Of a stretch of DNA of 64,000 nucleotides, positions 23,489 to 32,522 are shown one piece after another. Under the pieces are notes generated by a model, which had not been told where the DNA came from, did not search any database, and saw only the letters and a program-made list of their open reading frames with translations. The DNA lies in NCBI RefSeq assembly GCF_900177685.1, contig NZ_FXAY01000002.1, forward strand, positions 558,001-622,000. The letters run 5' to 3'. The DNA is from Agreia pratensis. GTDB taxonomy: Bacteria > Actinomycetota > Actinomycetes > Actinomycetales > Microbacteriaceae. Both the position numbers and the translations under genes were made by a program. Position 1 is the stretch's first letter. The number at the start of each line of letters is the position of its first letter.

Positions 23489-25152
23489 GCGATGTCAAGC
23501 ACATGAAATGGTGGGGCTGGGGCGTCGACGGCGTCGCTTTCCACCACGAGAACAAGCCGGGCTTCGCGCCGTTCGTGAAGAAGAACCTCGGCCTCGACCT
23601 CAAGAAGACCAAGGGCGAGCCGCCGACATTCGCCGACATCGATGTTCCCTCCAGCCGCGCGGCGGAGTCCTTCGTTCTACTTCTGGCCGGAATCGTCGGG
23701 GACGAACATGTCGAGACCGACGACATGTCCCGGGTCGTGCACACCTTCGGCAAGAGCATCCGCGACCTCATCCGCGTTCGCACCAGCGCATTCCCGCGCG
23801 CGGTCGACGTTGTCGTATACCCGGCCAACGAGGCCGAGGTCCGCCTCATCGTCGACGCGGTCGTCGCATCCGACGCCGTGCTCATTCCGTTCGGTGGCGG
23901 CAGTAACATCGCCGGCAGCCTCGAGCCGCTCGCGGGCGAGGAGCGCACCGTGGTGTCGCTCGATCTCGGTCGACTCAACCGCGTCATCGAGCTCGACGCC
24001 GATTCGAGCCTCGCGCGCATCCAGGCCGGAGCCCAGGGTCCTGACCTCGAGGCCGAGCTGAATGAGGCCGGCTGGACCCTCGGACACTTCCCCGACAGCT
24101 TCACCCACTCCACGGTGGGCGGCTGGGTGGCGACGCGCTCATCCGGAATGCAGAGCGACAAGTTCGGCGACATCGCCGACATCGCGAAAGGCCTGCGTGT
24201 GGTGCGCCCCGGCGGAGTGCTCGTTCTGCGCCCGCTGCCCAGCACCTCGACCGGCCCCAGCGTGCGCGAGATGATTCTCGGCAGCGAGGGGCGCCTCGGC
24301 GTCATCACCGAGGTCACCGTGCAGATCCACCGCATCCCGGCCAAGCGCGAGATCCTCGCCTATCTCTATCCCACCTGGGATGCCGGACTGGCGGCCATGC
24401 GCGAGATCTCCGAGAGCGACGCCACGCCCTCGATCACCCGCGTCTCCGACGGTAATGAGACGCTGTTCTCGTTCGCCACGTCGAAGAAGAGCAAGGGTTT
24501 CTCGGCGCTCGCCACGAAGGGCCTCGGCGTCTTCTTGAAGGCCAAGGGCTGGGACACCGAGAAGATGTGCCTGTCGTTCGTCGGCAACGAGGGCGGCGAA
24601 GAGCTGGTGGCGACGAACCAGAAGATCATCGCCGGCATCGTCAAGAAGCACGGCGGCATCACGGTGGGCAAGGGCCCGGGCGTGCTCTACGACCAGAAGA
24701 AGTTCGACACCCCGTACATCCGTGACTGGTTCCTCGACTGGGGAGGGTCTGCAGACGTCTCCGAGACGGCGGCTCCGTGGTCGAAGCTTCCCGAGCTCTA
24801 CCGCAACGTGATCGCCAGCGCCAATCACGCGTTCGACGAGATCGGCGTCAAGGGCTGGATCATGGCGCACCTCTCGCACTCGTACACCTCGGGTGCCTGC
24901 CTGTACTTCACGTTCGCGTACCTCGACACCGGCGACGCCATCACGAACTACGACGTGGTCAAGAGTGCGATTCAGCAGGCGTTCATCGACGCCGGCGGAA
25001 CGCTGTCTCACCACCACGGCGTCGGCCTCGAGCACGCTCCGTGGATGGAACAGGACATCTCGACCGAGGGCGTGAAGGTCATGCGCGGTCTCTTCGGAGC
25101 TGTCGACCCCGGTCGCCACTTCAACCCGGGCAAGGTTCTGCTCGACGAATGA
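23485..25152 (+). CDS. Alkyl-DHAP-synthase-like FAD-binding oxidase
   Basis: A 555-residue flavoprotein of the VAO/PCMH family. The N-terminal KWWGWG, the FAD segment GGGSNIAGS (about 137-145), STVGGWVATRSSG and the C-terminal SHHHGVG...NPGK resemble alkyldihydroxyacetonephosphate synthase (AGPS). AGPS swaps the acyl chain of acyl-DHAP for a fatty alcohol to form an ether bond; the three consecutive His near the C-terminus are the AGPS active-site signature. Related flavoenzymes oxidise 2-hydroxyacids or D-lactate, so the operon context is what favours AGPS. It overlaps genes on both sides. Confidence 0.8.
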   Translation: MSDVKHMKWWGWGVDGVAFHHENKPGFAPFVKKNLGLDLKKTKGEPPTFADIDVPSSRAAESFVLLLAGIVGDEHVETDDMSRVVHTFGKSIRDLIRVRTSAFPRAVDVVVYPANEAEVRLIVDAVVASDAVLIPFGGGSNIAGSLEPLAGEERTVVSLDLGRLNRVIELDADSSLARIQAGAQGPDLEAELNEAGWTLGHFPDSFTHSTVGGWVATRSSGMQSDKFGDIADIAKGLRVVRPGGVLVLRPLPSTSTGPSVREMILGSEGRLGVITEVTVQIHRIPAKREILAYLYPTWDAGLAAMREISESDATPSITRVSDGNETLFSFATSKKSKGFSALATKGLGVFLKAKGWDTEKMCLSFVGNEGGEELVATNQKIIAGIVKKHGGITVGKGPGVLYDQKKFDTPYIRDWFLDWGGSADVSETAAPWSKLPELYRNVIASANHAFDEIGVKGWIMAHLSHSYTSGACLYFTFAYLDTGDAITNYDVVKSAIQQAFIDAGGTLSHHHGVGLEHAPWMEQDISTEGVKVMRGLFGAVDPGRHFNPGKVLLDE

Positions 25153-26033
25153 TGCGTGCCCGTCTCGGCGGCCCCGTCGGAGCGGCGGGGCTCGTCGTCG
25201 TCGGGCTCGCGTGCCAAGAGGTGGGTGCGGCATTCGCCGTGCTGCTGTTCCCGAGCGTGGGCGCGCTCGGGATGGTCGCGCTGCGCCTGACCTTCTCCGC
25301 CCTCATCCTTCTCGCGATCGCGCGACCGTCGGTGCGAGGCCGCAGCCGCGGCGACTGGATGACGGTGGTGCTGTTCGGCGTGGCCCTCGCGGTGATGAAC
25401 GGGTTGTTCTACGAGGCGCTCGCGCGCATCCCGCTGGGCGCCGCGGTGACCATCGAGGTTCTCGGGCCGCTCGTGCTCTCGGTGGCCACGAGCCGACGCG
25501 CATCCAGTTGGCTCTGGGCGGTGCTCGCCTTCGTCGGCGTCTTTCTGCTGGGGCAGGGCAGCTTCGGCGAGCTCGACCCCGTGGGCGTGCTCTTCGCCGC
25601 GGGGGCCGGAGCGAGCTGGGCCGGCTACATCCTGCTGTCGTCACGCACGGGCAGTCGCTTCGCCCGGCTCGACGGCCTCGCGCTGGCCATGACCATCGGT
25701 GCCGTTCTCACCCTTCCGCTCGGAGTCGCCGCCGCCGGCCCCGTGATCGTGCGACCCGACATCCTGCTTCTCGGGGCGGCTGTCGCAATCCTGTCGTCGA
25801 CGATTCCGTACGCCCTCGAGCTGTTCGCGCTACGACGCATCCCCTCGTCGACCTTCGCGATTCTGATGAGCCTGGCCCCCGCGATCGCAGCTCTCGCCGG
25901 TGTCGTGCTCTTGGCTCAGCACATCTCGCTTGTCGGAGTTCTGGCCATCGCGCTCGTCGTGACCGCGAGCATCGGAGCGGTGCGCAGCGCGGGGCCGGGA
26001 GCTACTCCCGTCGCTCGTGCCGACGTGGTTTGA
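25149..26033 (+). CDS. EamA/RhtA-type 10-TM transporter
   Basis: A 294-residue protein with ten hydrophobic segments in two EamA repeats (for example LAVMNGLFYEALARIPLGAAVTIEVLGP in part, and the second-half SSTIPYALEL). This group exports amino acids or small metabolites (RhtA-like). Two in-frame ATGs sit together at 25149 and 25152; the first overlaps the AGPS-like stop. Its last 32 bp overlap the convergent DUF4166 gene. Whether it serves the lipid pathway or merely shares the transcript is open. Confidence 0.87.
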   Translation: MMRARLGGPVGAAGLVVVGLACQEVGAAFAVLLFPSVGALGMVALRLTFSALILLAIARPSVRGRSRGDWMTVVLFGVALAVMNGLFYEALARIPLGAAVTIEVLGPLVLSVATSRRASSWLWAVLAFVGVFLLGQGSFGELDPVGVLFAAGAGASWAGYILLSSRTGSRFARLDGLALAMTIGAVLTLPLGVAAAGPVIVRPDILLLGAAVAILSSTIPYALELFALRRIPSSTFAILMSLAPAIAALAGVVLLAQHISLVGVLAIALVVTASIGAVRSAGPGATPVARADVV

Positions 26034-26676
26034 GCCGCGCTGGAGCATCCAGAGCATCGGGGAAATCGCAGCTGAAAGTGCCCTCGTAGCCGAAGAGGAA
26101 GCCGAACCAGCGATTGCGTACCTCGAGCTTCATCCGATACAGCCGAGCCTCGTCGTCGTAGCTCTCGTGCAGCTCTGCGCGCCCGCTGAACAGCATCGGA
26201 AAACGGAACGCGAAGGGGCCTTCGTAGAAGCGCTGCGCGTCTGAGAGCAGCACCAGGGAGCCGTCGTCGTTCACCGTGAGATCGAGGTCGACAGCCAGGT
26301 GCTGGTGTGTGCCGAGGTAGTCGATTACGCGCCCCGCACGCTCGCTGTAGATCATGGTGGCGTCGAAGCGATGAGGTCGCGGGCCCGCGCCGTAGCTCCG
26401 CACGAACGTGACCGTCTCGCGCCCGAACGGATCGCGATAGGGGTAGTTCTCGATGCTGAACGGAACGTTCTCACCCTGAATCGGCACGAGGATGTTGCGG
26501 ATGCGGCCGATCCAGAGAAAGGGCACTGTCCACCAGGGCCCTCGTCGGATGCGGGTCATCGTGCCGGTGCCCACGCACCCGTAGCCCGCGTCGAGTCCGA
26601 CGCCGAACCGCTTCTGCATCATCGGGTGCAGCCGCTCGAATTGCTCGCCGAGCGCCAGCGCGAAGACGGCGGTCAC
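26002..26676 (-). CDS. DUF4166-family protein
   Basis: A 224-residue protein with the text ERLHPMMQKRFG (about 13-24) and the strand-rich body ENVPFSIENYPYRDPFGRE typical of DUF4166. No transmembrane segment, no enzyme motif. It starts at a GTG overlapping the previous stop (GTGA, 26673-26676). The role of the family is unknown to me. It overlaps the EamA gene tail-to-tail by 32 bp, which is unusual but not rare in compact genomes. Confidence 0.75.
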   Translation of the reverse strand: MTAVFALALGEQFERLHPMMQKRFGVGLDAGYGCVGTGTMTRIRRGPWWTVPFLWIGRIRNILVPIQGENVPFSIENYPYRDPFGRETVTFVRSYGAGPRPHRFDATMIYSERAGRVIDYLGTHQHLAVDLDLTVNDDGSLVLLSDAQRFYEGPFAFRFPMLFSGRAELHESYDDEARLYRMKLEVRNRWFGFLFGYEGTFSCDFPDALDAPARLKPRRHERRE

Positions 26677-27320
26677 TTCTGGACCAGCCCTGCAAGCGAC
26701 GCGGGGGCGTCGGACATCGCGTCGTGGTCGCGTGGGGCGCGCGCCGGGCGGGAGCGGCAGCGCGAGGCCTTCGGCCTATCTGCCCTCCAGAATGCTGCGA
26801 CGGATGCGATCGGCCAGGATTCCGGCGGCGTTCCGGTCTCGGCCCAGATGCGCAGGCGGTCGAAGCTCCATGCGGTCATCCACCACACCACGCGACGCAG
26901 CACGACCCGGTCGAGCAGCGCTCCGGCTCGACCGGCGAAGGGCACGTAGTCGTAACCCGTGGTGAACGTGGTCGAGCCGTCGGCGTTCGGCACATAGCGC
27001 CAGTAGCCTCGGCCGGAGGCCAGGGGCGAGAGCGGATCGCGGGTCGAGAACACGAGCGCTGAGGTTCGGGCGCCGCCCGTGCCGGTGCGCTCGCCGAGGG
27101 AGACTCCGGTGCCGCGAATCGTGTGGAACGGCAACCGCCGCTCATAGCGGAACCGAGAGGGCGAGTCGGTTCCCTCGGATCGGTCGGCCTCGGGCGCGAT
27201 CAGGCTGAATCGAAGGTCCCAGCGCGAGTGCAGTTCTGGGGTCTGCGTGAGGCGCCAGACTTCGTCGATGTCGGCCTCGATCGTGGTCTCGACGTACAGT
27301 GCGCGGTTCTGCCGAACCAT
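26673..27320 (-). CDS. SRPBCC-fold (polyketide cyclase/dehydrase-like) protein
   Basis: A 215-residue protein of the START/SRPBCC helix-grip fold. The N-terminus [29 protein letters not shown] is the typical family opening and a late amphipathic helix follows. These bind hydrophobic ligands in a cavity. The ATG at 27318-27320 is the first start after a 75-bp gap to the divergent nitroreductase gene. It is coupled to the DUF4166 gene. Ligand unknown. Confidence 0.78.
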   Translation of the reverse strand: MVRQNRALYVETTIEADIDEVWRLTQTPELHSRWDLRFSLIAPEADRSEGTDSPSRFRYERRLPFHTIRGTGVSLGERTGTGGARTSALVFSTRDPLSPLASGRGYWRYVPNADGSTTFTTGYDYVPFAGRAGALLDRVVLRRVVWWMTAWSFDRLRIWAETGTPPESWPIASVAAFWRADRPKASRCRSRPARAPRDHDAMSDAPASLAGLVQK

Positions 27321-27395
27321 AGCGTGCTCCTTCGAATCGTTCCGTCTGCCAGCGTAGTGTCGGTGCAGCAGACCGTCGACGTAAGGAGAACCCCG

Positions 27396-27845
27396 ATGCC
27401 ACTGACAGGCGAGTACGAACCGAGCACCTCTGACTGGGCGCGCAAGCAGGTCGAGGAGTACGAGGGCTCGGGAGGCACCAGCGGCACGACGATGCGGGGC
27501 ATGCCGGTGATCGTGCTGACCTCTGTGGGCGCCAAGACAGGCAAGCTGCGCAAAACAGCCCTGATGCGGGTCGAGCACAACGGCGAGTACGCGGTCGTGG
27601 CATCCCTCGGAGGCGCCCCGAAGCATCCGGTCTGGTATTTCAATCTTCTGGCCGAGCCGCACGTCGAGCTGCAGGATGGACCGGAGAAGCGTGACTATCT
27701 GGCCCGTGAGGTCACCGGCGAGGAGAAGGCGCTCTGGTGGGAGCGGGCAGTCGCGGCCTACCCCGACTATGCGGACTACCAGGTGAAGACCGAGCGAGAG
27801 ATCCCGGTCTTCGTGCTCACGCCCATCGACTCCGACGCTCGGTAG
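27396..27845 (+). CDS. Deazaflavin-dependent nitroreductase (Ddn family)
   Basis: A 149-residue split-barrel protein. The motif [20 protein letters not shown] (about 40-60) and the later [12 protein letters not shown] are hallmarks of the F420-dependent nitroreductase/quinone reductase family. Members reduce quinones or unsaturated esters with F420H2, at the membrane. A strong ribosome site (AAGGAGAA) supports the ATG at 27396. Whether the host makes F420 cannot be seen here. Confidence 0.9.
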   Translation: MPLTGEYEPSTSDWARKQVEEYEGSGGTSGTTMRGMPVIVLTSVGAKTGKLRKTALMRVEHNGEYAVVASLGGAPKHPVWYFNLLAEPHVELQDGPEKRDYLAREVTGEEKALWWERAVAAYPDYADYQVKTEREIPVFVLTPIDSDAR

Positions 27846-27916
27846 GCGCGCGCTCAGCCAGCACCTATCTATGCTTGAGGCACCCCGTGTAGCGCGAGAA
27901 CCGCCAAGGAGACACC

Positions 27917-28603
27917 ATGTCGTACCCCCCGAGCACCCCTCAGACCCCCGCCGGTTGGTACCCCGATCCCTCGGGAACAGGCCGCCGGCGTTGGTGGGAT
28001 GGCCACGGCTGGACCGAGCACTATGAACCGGCGGTGAGCGAGACGACCTGGCCCGTGAACGGTGCTGCAGCCGGCTACGCGCAGAGCGCTCAGGTGGGAT
28101 CCAACCCTGCCGCGGCGTACGCGCCGGTCGGCGCACCTCGACCAGTGGCTCAGGGCACCCCGGTGTACACGGCCTTCATCTGGCTGATCACTCTGCTTCC
28201 ACTGCTCTCGATCATCGGCGTCGCGCTGTGGGATACCGATGCCTATATGCGCGCCTCGCTCAACTCCGCGAGCGATCCGTTTGCGCAGTACACCGACCCG
28301 GGCTACCTGCTCATCCAGGGTCTTGGATTCGTCATCTACGGCGTCTCTGTGCTGCTGGCCTACTTCGACTGGAAAACGCTGAAAGCACGGGGATTCGATC
28401 GACCGTTCCACTGGGCATGGACCTTTATCGGCGGAACCGTGTACATCATCGGCCGAACAGTCGTCGTTCGGCGTCGGGCGGGCGGCGGCGCAATGGCGCC
28501 TATCTGGATCACTATCGGCGTCGTCGTTCTGTCGCTGATCGTGGTGACGGTCAAGATCGTCGCCATGGTGAATGTCGCGGTCTCGTACGTGAATTCCTAC
28601 TGA
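27917..28603 (+). CDS. DUF2510 membrane protein
   Basis: A 228-residue protein. The N-terminal AGWYPDPSG...RWWDGHGWT is a DUF2510 motif, widespread in actinobacterial membrane proteins. A flexible Ala/Pro-rich segment and four hydrophobic helices (about 85-105, 130-152, 172-190 and 200-222) follow. Function unknown. The ribosome site AAGGAGA precedes the ATG. Confidence 0.8.
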   Translation: MSYPPSTPQTPAGWYPDPSGTGRRRWWDGHGWTEHYEPAVSETTWPVNGAAAGYAQSAQVGSNPAAAYAPVGAPRPVAQGTPVYTAFIWLITLLPLLSIIGVALWDTDAYMRASLNSASDPFAQYTDPGYLLIQGLGFVIYGVSVLLAYFDWKTLKARGFDRPFHWAWTFIGGTVYIIGRTVVVRRRAGGGAMAPIWITIGVVVLSLIVVTVKIVAMVNVAVSYVNSY

Positions 28604-28703
28604 CGCCGAATTCTCCCAAGTCGCCTGGTTGGTCGGCCATGCACACGTGCAGGGCCTATCGTCGAGTCAAGGGTCATCCGGGCTCTCGAAACGAGGATGC
28701 ACC

Positions 28704-28841
28704 ATGGGCGAGAAATCAGCACGCAAGGCCGTCGCCAAGCCGGCAGCACGCTCTCTCAAAGAGAAGCGAGCAGATAAGAAGACCAAAAGCGGAGCTGCGA
28801 ATCACTCCTCCGACGCTGTGACCAACGTCAAGAAGAAGTAG
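28704..28841 (+). CDS. Small basic protein, 45 residues
   Basis: A Lys/Ala-rich peptide (MGEKSARKAV...) ending KKK, with a net positive charge and no hydrophobic segment. A ribosome site (ACGAGGA) stands before the ATG at 28704; the in-frame extension back to 28629 lacks one. Short basic proteins of this composition are common in Microbacteriaceae and might bind nucleic acid. No function can be given. Confidence 0.55.
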   Translation: MGEKSARKAVAKPAARSLKEKRADKKTKSGAANHSSDAVTNVKKK

Positions 28842-28851
28842 CCTCCGCGGT

Positions 28852-30042
28852 TCAGAACGACAGCGGCGAGCTCGCTGAGAACCCCGGCAGGATCAAGAAG
28901 GTCGCGCTGCCCGTCGGCGTGGCGTACTTCATCAGATCGTCGTTCTCGTCGAGCCGCTGCTGCGTCGCAACGAACGTGCGCAGGGTGTTCTGAAAGCAGA
29001 TGAACGCCAGGCCTGCATCGGCCTCGCCGTTGGGGAGCAGCCCGTCGTCGAAAGCGTAACCTCGTCGCAGCATCAGCGATGATCCTGTGAACGACGGGTG
29101 TGCCGCGCGCGCGTGACTGCGCAGCGGAGTGATGAATTCGCCCTCCGGTGTCTTCGCGTTCAGATCGACCTCGCCGTCTTTCAGCCCGCCTGAAAGCGGA
29201 GTCCCGTCGATGCGCTCGCGCCCGATGACCCGCTCCTGCGCGGTCGTTTTCAGGGCGGCGAAGCCGGCGGTATCGAGCCGCAGCCGCCGGATGACGCAGA
29301 TGGTGCCCGCGGCCAGCGCGGCGACGGCGGTTCCCGTTCCGATCCACACGTTCTCGGCGAGTTCTTCGTCGCCGTGAGGCACGATGATGCCGTCGAGGAA
29401 CCCGAACGGGTTGCGCACGACGCCGTGCTCGCCGTGTCCGCGGAACAGGCGCTGGCGCCAGCGCGGGGTGGCACCCGGCACGAGCGTCAGCAGATCGTCG
29501 CCCACAGCCGTGAGCACGCTGGGGTCGTCGGAGTAGAGAGCGAGCAGCAGATCGCCGCCTCGGCGGTGCGACTCGATCGTCTCGTCGCCGGCGAATGAGG
29601 GAAGGTCCTCGGCGCCCGGCATCGAGGAGTCACGTGCCGCAACGATCCGTGGCCCCAGGCCGACCGTCACCGTCAGATCGCCCGGGCCGTCGGGCAGCAC
29701 GTCGGTCGGCTTCGATGTCGTGGTCAGCTCGAGGATCCGCTGGCCGAGTGCACCGAGCCATGAGGTGTCGGTGCTGTCGAGATCGCAGACGAGCAGCAGG
29801 CCGAAATGCTGCGGGGTCGCGGGACGCGCGATTCCCGCCTGATATCGACCGCTCGCGGGCACCGGCTGGCCGGAGGATCCTGCGGGCGTGCCACCGGCAT
29901 CCGATGGTTTTGTCTCACCGGGCCAGGAGCCCGTCGCCGTGAGCGCGCCCGCGGCACCGGCGGCGCCAGCACCGACCGCGACACCGAGTGCGCCGAGCAG
30001 TGCGCGACGGCTGGGGCCCTTGGGCGCTTCTGCGCCTGTCAT
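28852..30042 (-). CDS. Tat-exported DyP-type heme peroxidase
   Basis: A 396-residue protein with a twin-arginine signal (SRRALLGALG, about 11-20) and a DyP domain. The GxxDG signature reads GFLDG (catalytic Asp), the heme His is in SHARAAHP and LRRGYAF completes the conserved block. DyP peroxidases use H2O2 to oxidise dyes, lignin-like phenols or iron/heme substrates outside the cytoplasm. Its ATG overlaps the stop of the beta-helix lipoprotein gene (30039-30042). No EfeU or EfeO genes are adjacent, so it is not a standard EfeUOB iron system. Confidence 0.9.
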   Translation of the reverse strand: MTGAEAPKGPSRRALLGALGVAVGAGAAGAAGALTATGSWPGETKPSDAGGTPAGSSGQPVPASGRYQAGIARPATPQHFGLLLVCDLDSTDTSWLGALGQRILELTTTSKPTDVLPDGPGDLTVTVGLGPRIVAARDSSMPGAEDLPSFAGDETIESHRRGGDLLLALYSDDPSVLTAVGDDLLTLVPGATPRWRQRLFRGHGEHGVVRNPFGFLDGIIVPHGDEELAENVWIGTGTAVAALAAGTICVIRRLRLDTAGFAALKTTAQERVIGRERIDGTPLSGGLKDGEVDLNAKTPEGEFITPLRSHARAAHPSFTGSSLMLRRGYAFDDGLLPNGEADAGLAFICFQNTLRTFVATQQRLDENDDLMKYATPTGSATFLILPGFSASSPLSF

Positions 30043-31364
30043 CGCGTTCCCGTGCTGCTGGCGAGCAGATCTGCGGCGGGAAGCGCGGCGCTGGACGCGT
30101 CGAACGAGCTCGCGGGACCGGTCTTCGGCAGAGCATCGGGAACTGTGGTCAGCTCGCCGTCGATGTTCGGCTGCGGAATGGGCTGGCCCACCTTGAGGAA
30201 CGACACCCCGGCGGGCGCCTGCACGGCAGGCAGAGCCGAGGCGGGAACGCCGGCAGAAGCGCCGGCCGAGCAGGATGCCGCCAGGTCGGCGGGAAGCACG
30301 GTGAGACCTGCGTCGGGGGTGATGCAGGTCGTGGTCGTGGGGCTCCGAGCAGCCGCGACATCCGCGACGTCGACCCCGTTGCCCGAGAGGGAGTTGTCTG
30401 TCAGGCGCGTTCCTGTCGTGGCGATGTCCTCGGTATTCGACAGTTGCACGCCCGACACGCTGTTGCCCGAGATGATGTTGCGTTCGAGGGTGTCGCTCTG
30501 CGCTCCTGAGAGACCCACGCCGATGCCGAAGCCGCCTTGCGCTTGAGCTGGGGAGTCGGCGGAGTTGTTGTCGGAGATCACGTTGCCGACCACCGTTGCG
30601 CCGCGCTGTGGAACGAAGGCCTCCTGGTACCAGCTGAGCAGGGTGAGTCCAACGCGGTTGCCCGAGAACCTGTTACCCGTGATGACCACGGAGTCCGAAG
30701 CGTTCGCGTTCTCATATCCGATGGCGTTGCGCTCGGCCACATTGCCGGCGACGAGGATCGAGCAGTTCTGGCACTGGCCCACATAGAAGCCGGAATCCGC
30801 CGAACCCGAGGCGTAATTGTTGCTCAGCACGCCGTTCTGCGAGTTGAAGGCGTAGATACCGTAGAGGCCGTTGTTCGTGGCTGTGACGTGGTCGACCTCG
30901 AAGCGCTGCAGGGGAGGGAACTTCTTGGGGTCGAGCTTCTGATAACCCGTGAGGTTGTGTGCCTGAGGGCCGTTCTCGTCGTGCATCCCCGTGACGAGTA
31001 CACCGTTGAAGGTGTGCCTGGTCACCGTGAGGTTCTGCACTCGAACGCCGTCGGCGATCACTTGGATTCCGTTGGCGCGGAGACCCTCTCCGTCGATGAT
31101 CACGCCGTCGCGGTCGAGACCGCGCAGAGTGATGTTCTTCGTCTTCACCGTGACCTCTTCGGTGTAGGTGCCGGGCGAGACGAGAACCATCCCTCCTTCG
31201 GGCACCTTATCGACGGCATCCTGAATCGTGGCGGCATCGGCCGGCACGCGCACGGTCGACGGCGAACCGTTGGTGGGGCCGGAGGGGGTGCTGTCGACGG
31301 CGCAGCCGCTCAGGGCGGCGACGAGCGCGAGTGCCAGTACTGCAGGGAGGATGCGAAAATTCAC
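30039..31364 (-). CDS. Parallel beta-helix (NosD-like) lipoprotein
   Basis: A 441-residue lipoprotein (lipobox LSGC, Cys about 21). Residues about 38-350 form a right-handed parallel beta-helix with repeats such as GNVAERNAIGYENAN and SGNSVSGVQLSNTED, starting with ATIQDAVDKVPEG, the NosD/carbohydrate-hydrolase pattern. Three potential Cys pairs (CQNCS, TCITP and SCSAG) lie in loops. It is first in a two-gene operon with the DyP peroxidase, which it may bind or supply. Substrate unknown. Confidence 0.82.
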   Translation of the reverse strand: MNFRILPAVLALALVAALSGCAVDSTPSGPTNGSPSTVRVPADAATIQDAVDKVPEGGMVLVSPGTYTEEVTVKTKNITLRGLDRDGVIIDGEGLRANGIQVIADGVRVQNLTVTRHTFNGVLVTGMHDENGPQAHNLTGYQKLDPKKFPPLQRFEVDHVTATNNGLYGIYAFNSQNGVLSNNYASGSADSGFYVGQCQNCSILVAGNVAERNAIGYENANASDSVVITGNRFSGNRVGLTLLSWYQEAFVPQRGATVVGNVISDNNSADSPAQAQGGFGIGVGLSGAQSDTLERNIISGNSVSGVQLSNTEDIATTGTRLTDNSLSGNGVDVADVAAARSPTTTTCITPDAGLTVLPADLAASCSAGASAGVPASALPAVQAPAGVSFLKVGQPIPQPNIDGELTTVPDALPKTGPASSFDASSAALPAADLLASSTGTR

Positions 31365-31412
31365 ATCGCGAGTTTATCGTCACAGGATCGGCTATTTGGT
31401 GACAGACCGAAC

Positions 31413-32516
31413 TCAGGCGCCCGTCGTACCGAAGAGGAGTCCGAGCAGATAGGTGACGGCCGCTGCACCGTAGCCGATGGCGAGCTGGCGCAGCCCGCGC
31501 TTGAGCGGGGAGGCGCCTGAGAGAATGCCCACGACAGCGCCGGTTCCGAGCAACGCAAGGCCCACGAGCGCCGCGGCGATCAGCAGCGCGGGCAGACCTT
31601 CGATGCCGAACAGATAGGGCAGAACGGGGATGACCGCTCCCGATGCGAAGAAGCAGAAGCTCGACAGGGCGGCGCTAAGTCCTGTGCCCACCGCCTCGTG
31701 CTCGTCGCTCTGCGCGTGCACAGCGGGGTCGGCCGTGAGCGCGAGGTCGTGAGTGCGCAACACCTCGCGAGCGTGCTCGTCTGCCTCGCTCTCGCTCATG
31801 CCCCGTGCTCGGTACACGAGGGCGAGCTCATTGGCATCCACGTCGAGGTCGGCGACGGCGGTGCGCGCCTCGGGATCGGGAGTGGACGACTCGAGCAGCT
31901 CTCGCTGCGAGCGTACGGAGACGTATTCGCCCGCCCCCATCGACAGGGCGCCGGCCAGGAGACCGGCCACTCCTGTCAGCAGCACCACATGTGTCGGCGC
32001 ACCGCTCGCGGAAATGCCGATGACCAGGGCGAGGTTCGATACGAGTCCGTCGTTCGCGCCGAAAACCGCGGCTCTGAATGTTCCCGAGAGTCGCATGCGC
32101 CCCCGCGTCGCGAGTCCACGCACGACCTCTTCGTGGATGCGTTCGTCTGCTGCCATCGCGGCCGTCGCGTCGGAATCGCTGTCGTAGGGAGAGCGCCCCT
32201 CGGCTCGCTGCGCGAGCGCCAGGACGAAGACGGATCCGAACCGCCGAGCCAAGAATCCGAGCACTCGGGTACGCAGAGCGCCACGCATCGTCGCCCCTGC
32301 TCCGTCTCCGAGAAGGGCGCGCCAATGCGCTTCATGCCGTGCCTCCGCGTCAGCGAGTGCCAGCAGGATCTCTCGTTCTTCGCCCGAGCGCCGCTGCGCC
32401 AGGTCTCTGTAGACGGCCGCCTCCAGCTGCTCGTCGGCGAGATAGCGCCGCCACCGTCGGATATCGGCGGCACTCGGCGCAGCGGAGACCGGCCGTTCAG
32501 GAACCGATGCGCCCAC
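31413..32516 (-). CDS. Ferritin-like/VIT1 fusion, MbfA-type metal transporter
   Basis: A 367-residue protein. Residues about 15-140 are a ferritin-like domain with EEREILLALADAEARHEAHW (Glu-rich, ExxH), and about 140-367 form the VIT1/CCC1 transporter with GANDGLVSN and five membrane segments. MbfA/VIT1 fusions export Fe(II) or Mn(II) and protect against metal stress. It starts with GTG. The next gene upstream ends 6 bp from the start. Iron is inferred from the family. Confidence 0.87.
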   Translation of the reverse strand: MGASVPERPVSAAPSAADIRRWRRYLADEQLEAAVYRDLAQRRSGEEREILLALADAEARHEAHWRALLGDGAGATMRGALRTRVLGFLARRFGSVFVLALAQRAEGRSPYDSDSDATAAMAADERIHEEVVRGLATRGRMRLSGTFRAAVFGANDGLVSNLALVIGISASGAPTHVVLLTGVAGLLAGALSMGAGEYVSVRSQRELLESSTPDPEARTAVADLDVDANELALVYRARGMSESEADEHAREVLRTHDLALTADPAVHAQSDEHEAVGTGLSAALSSFCFFASGAVIPVLPYLFGIEGLPALLIAAALVGLALLGTGAVVGILSGASPLKRGLRQLAIGYGAAAVTYLLGLLFGTTGA

Positions 32517-32522
32517 CGTGGG

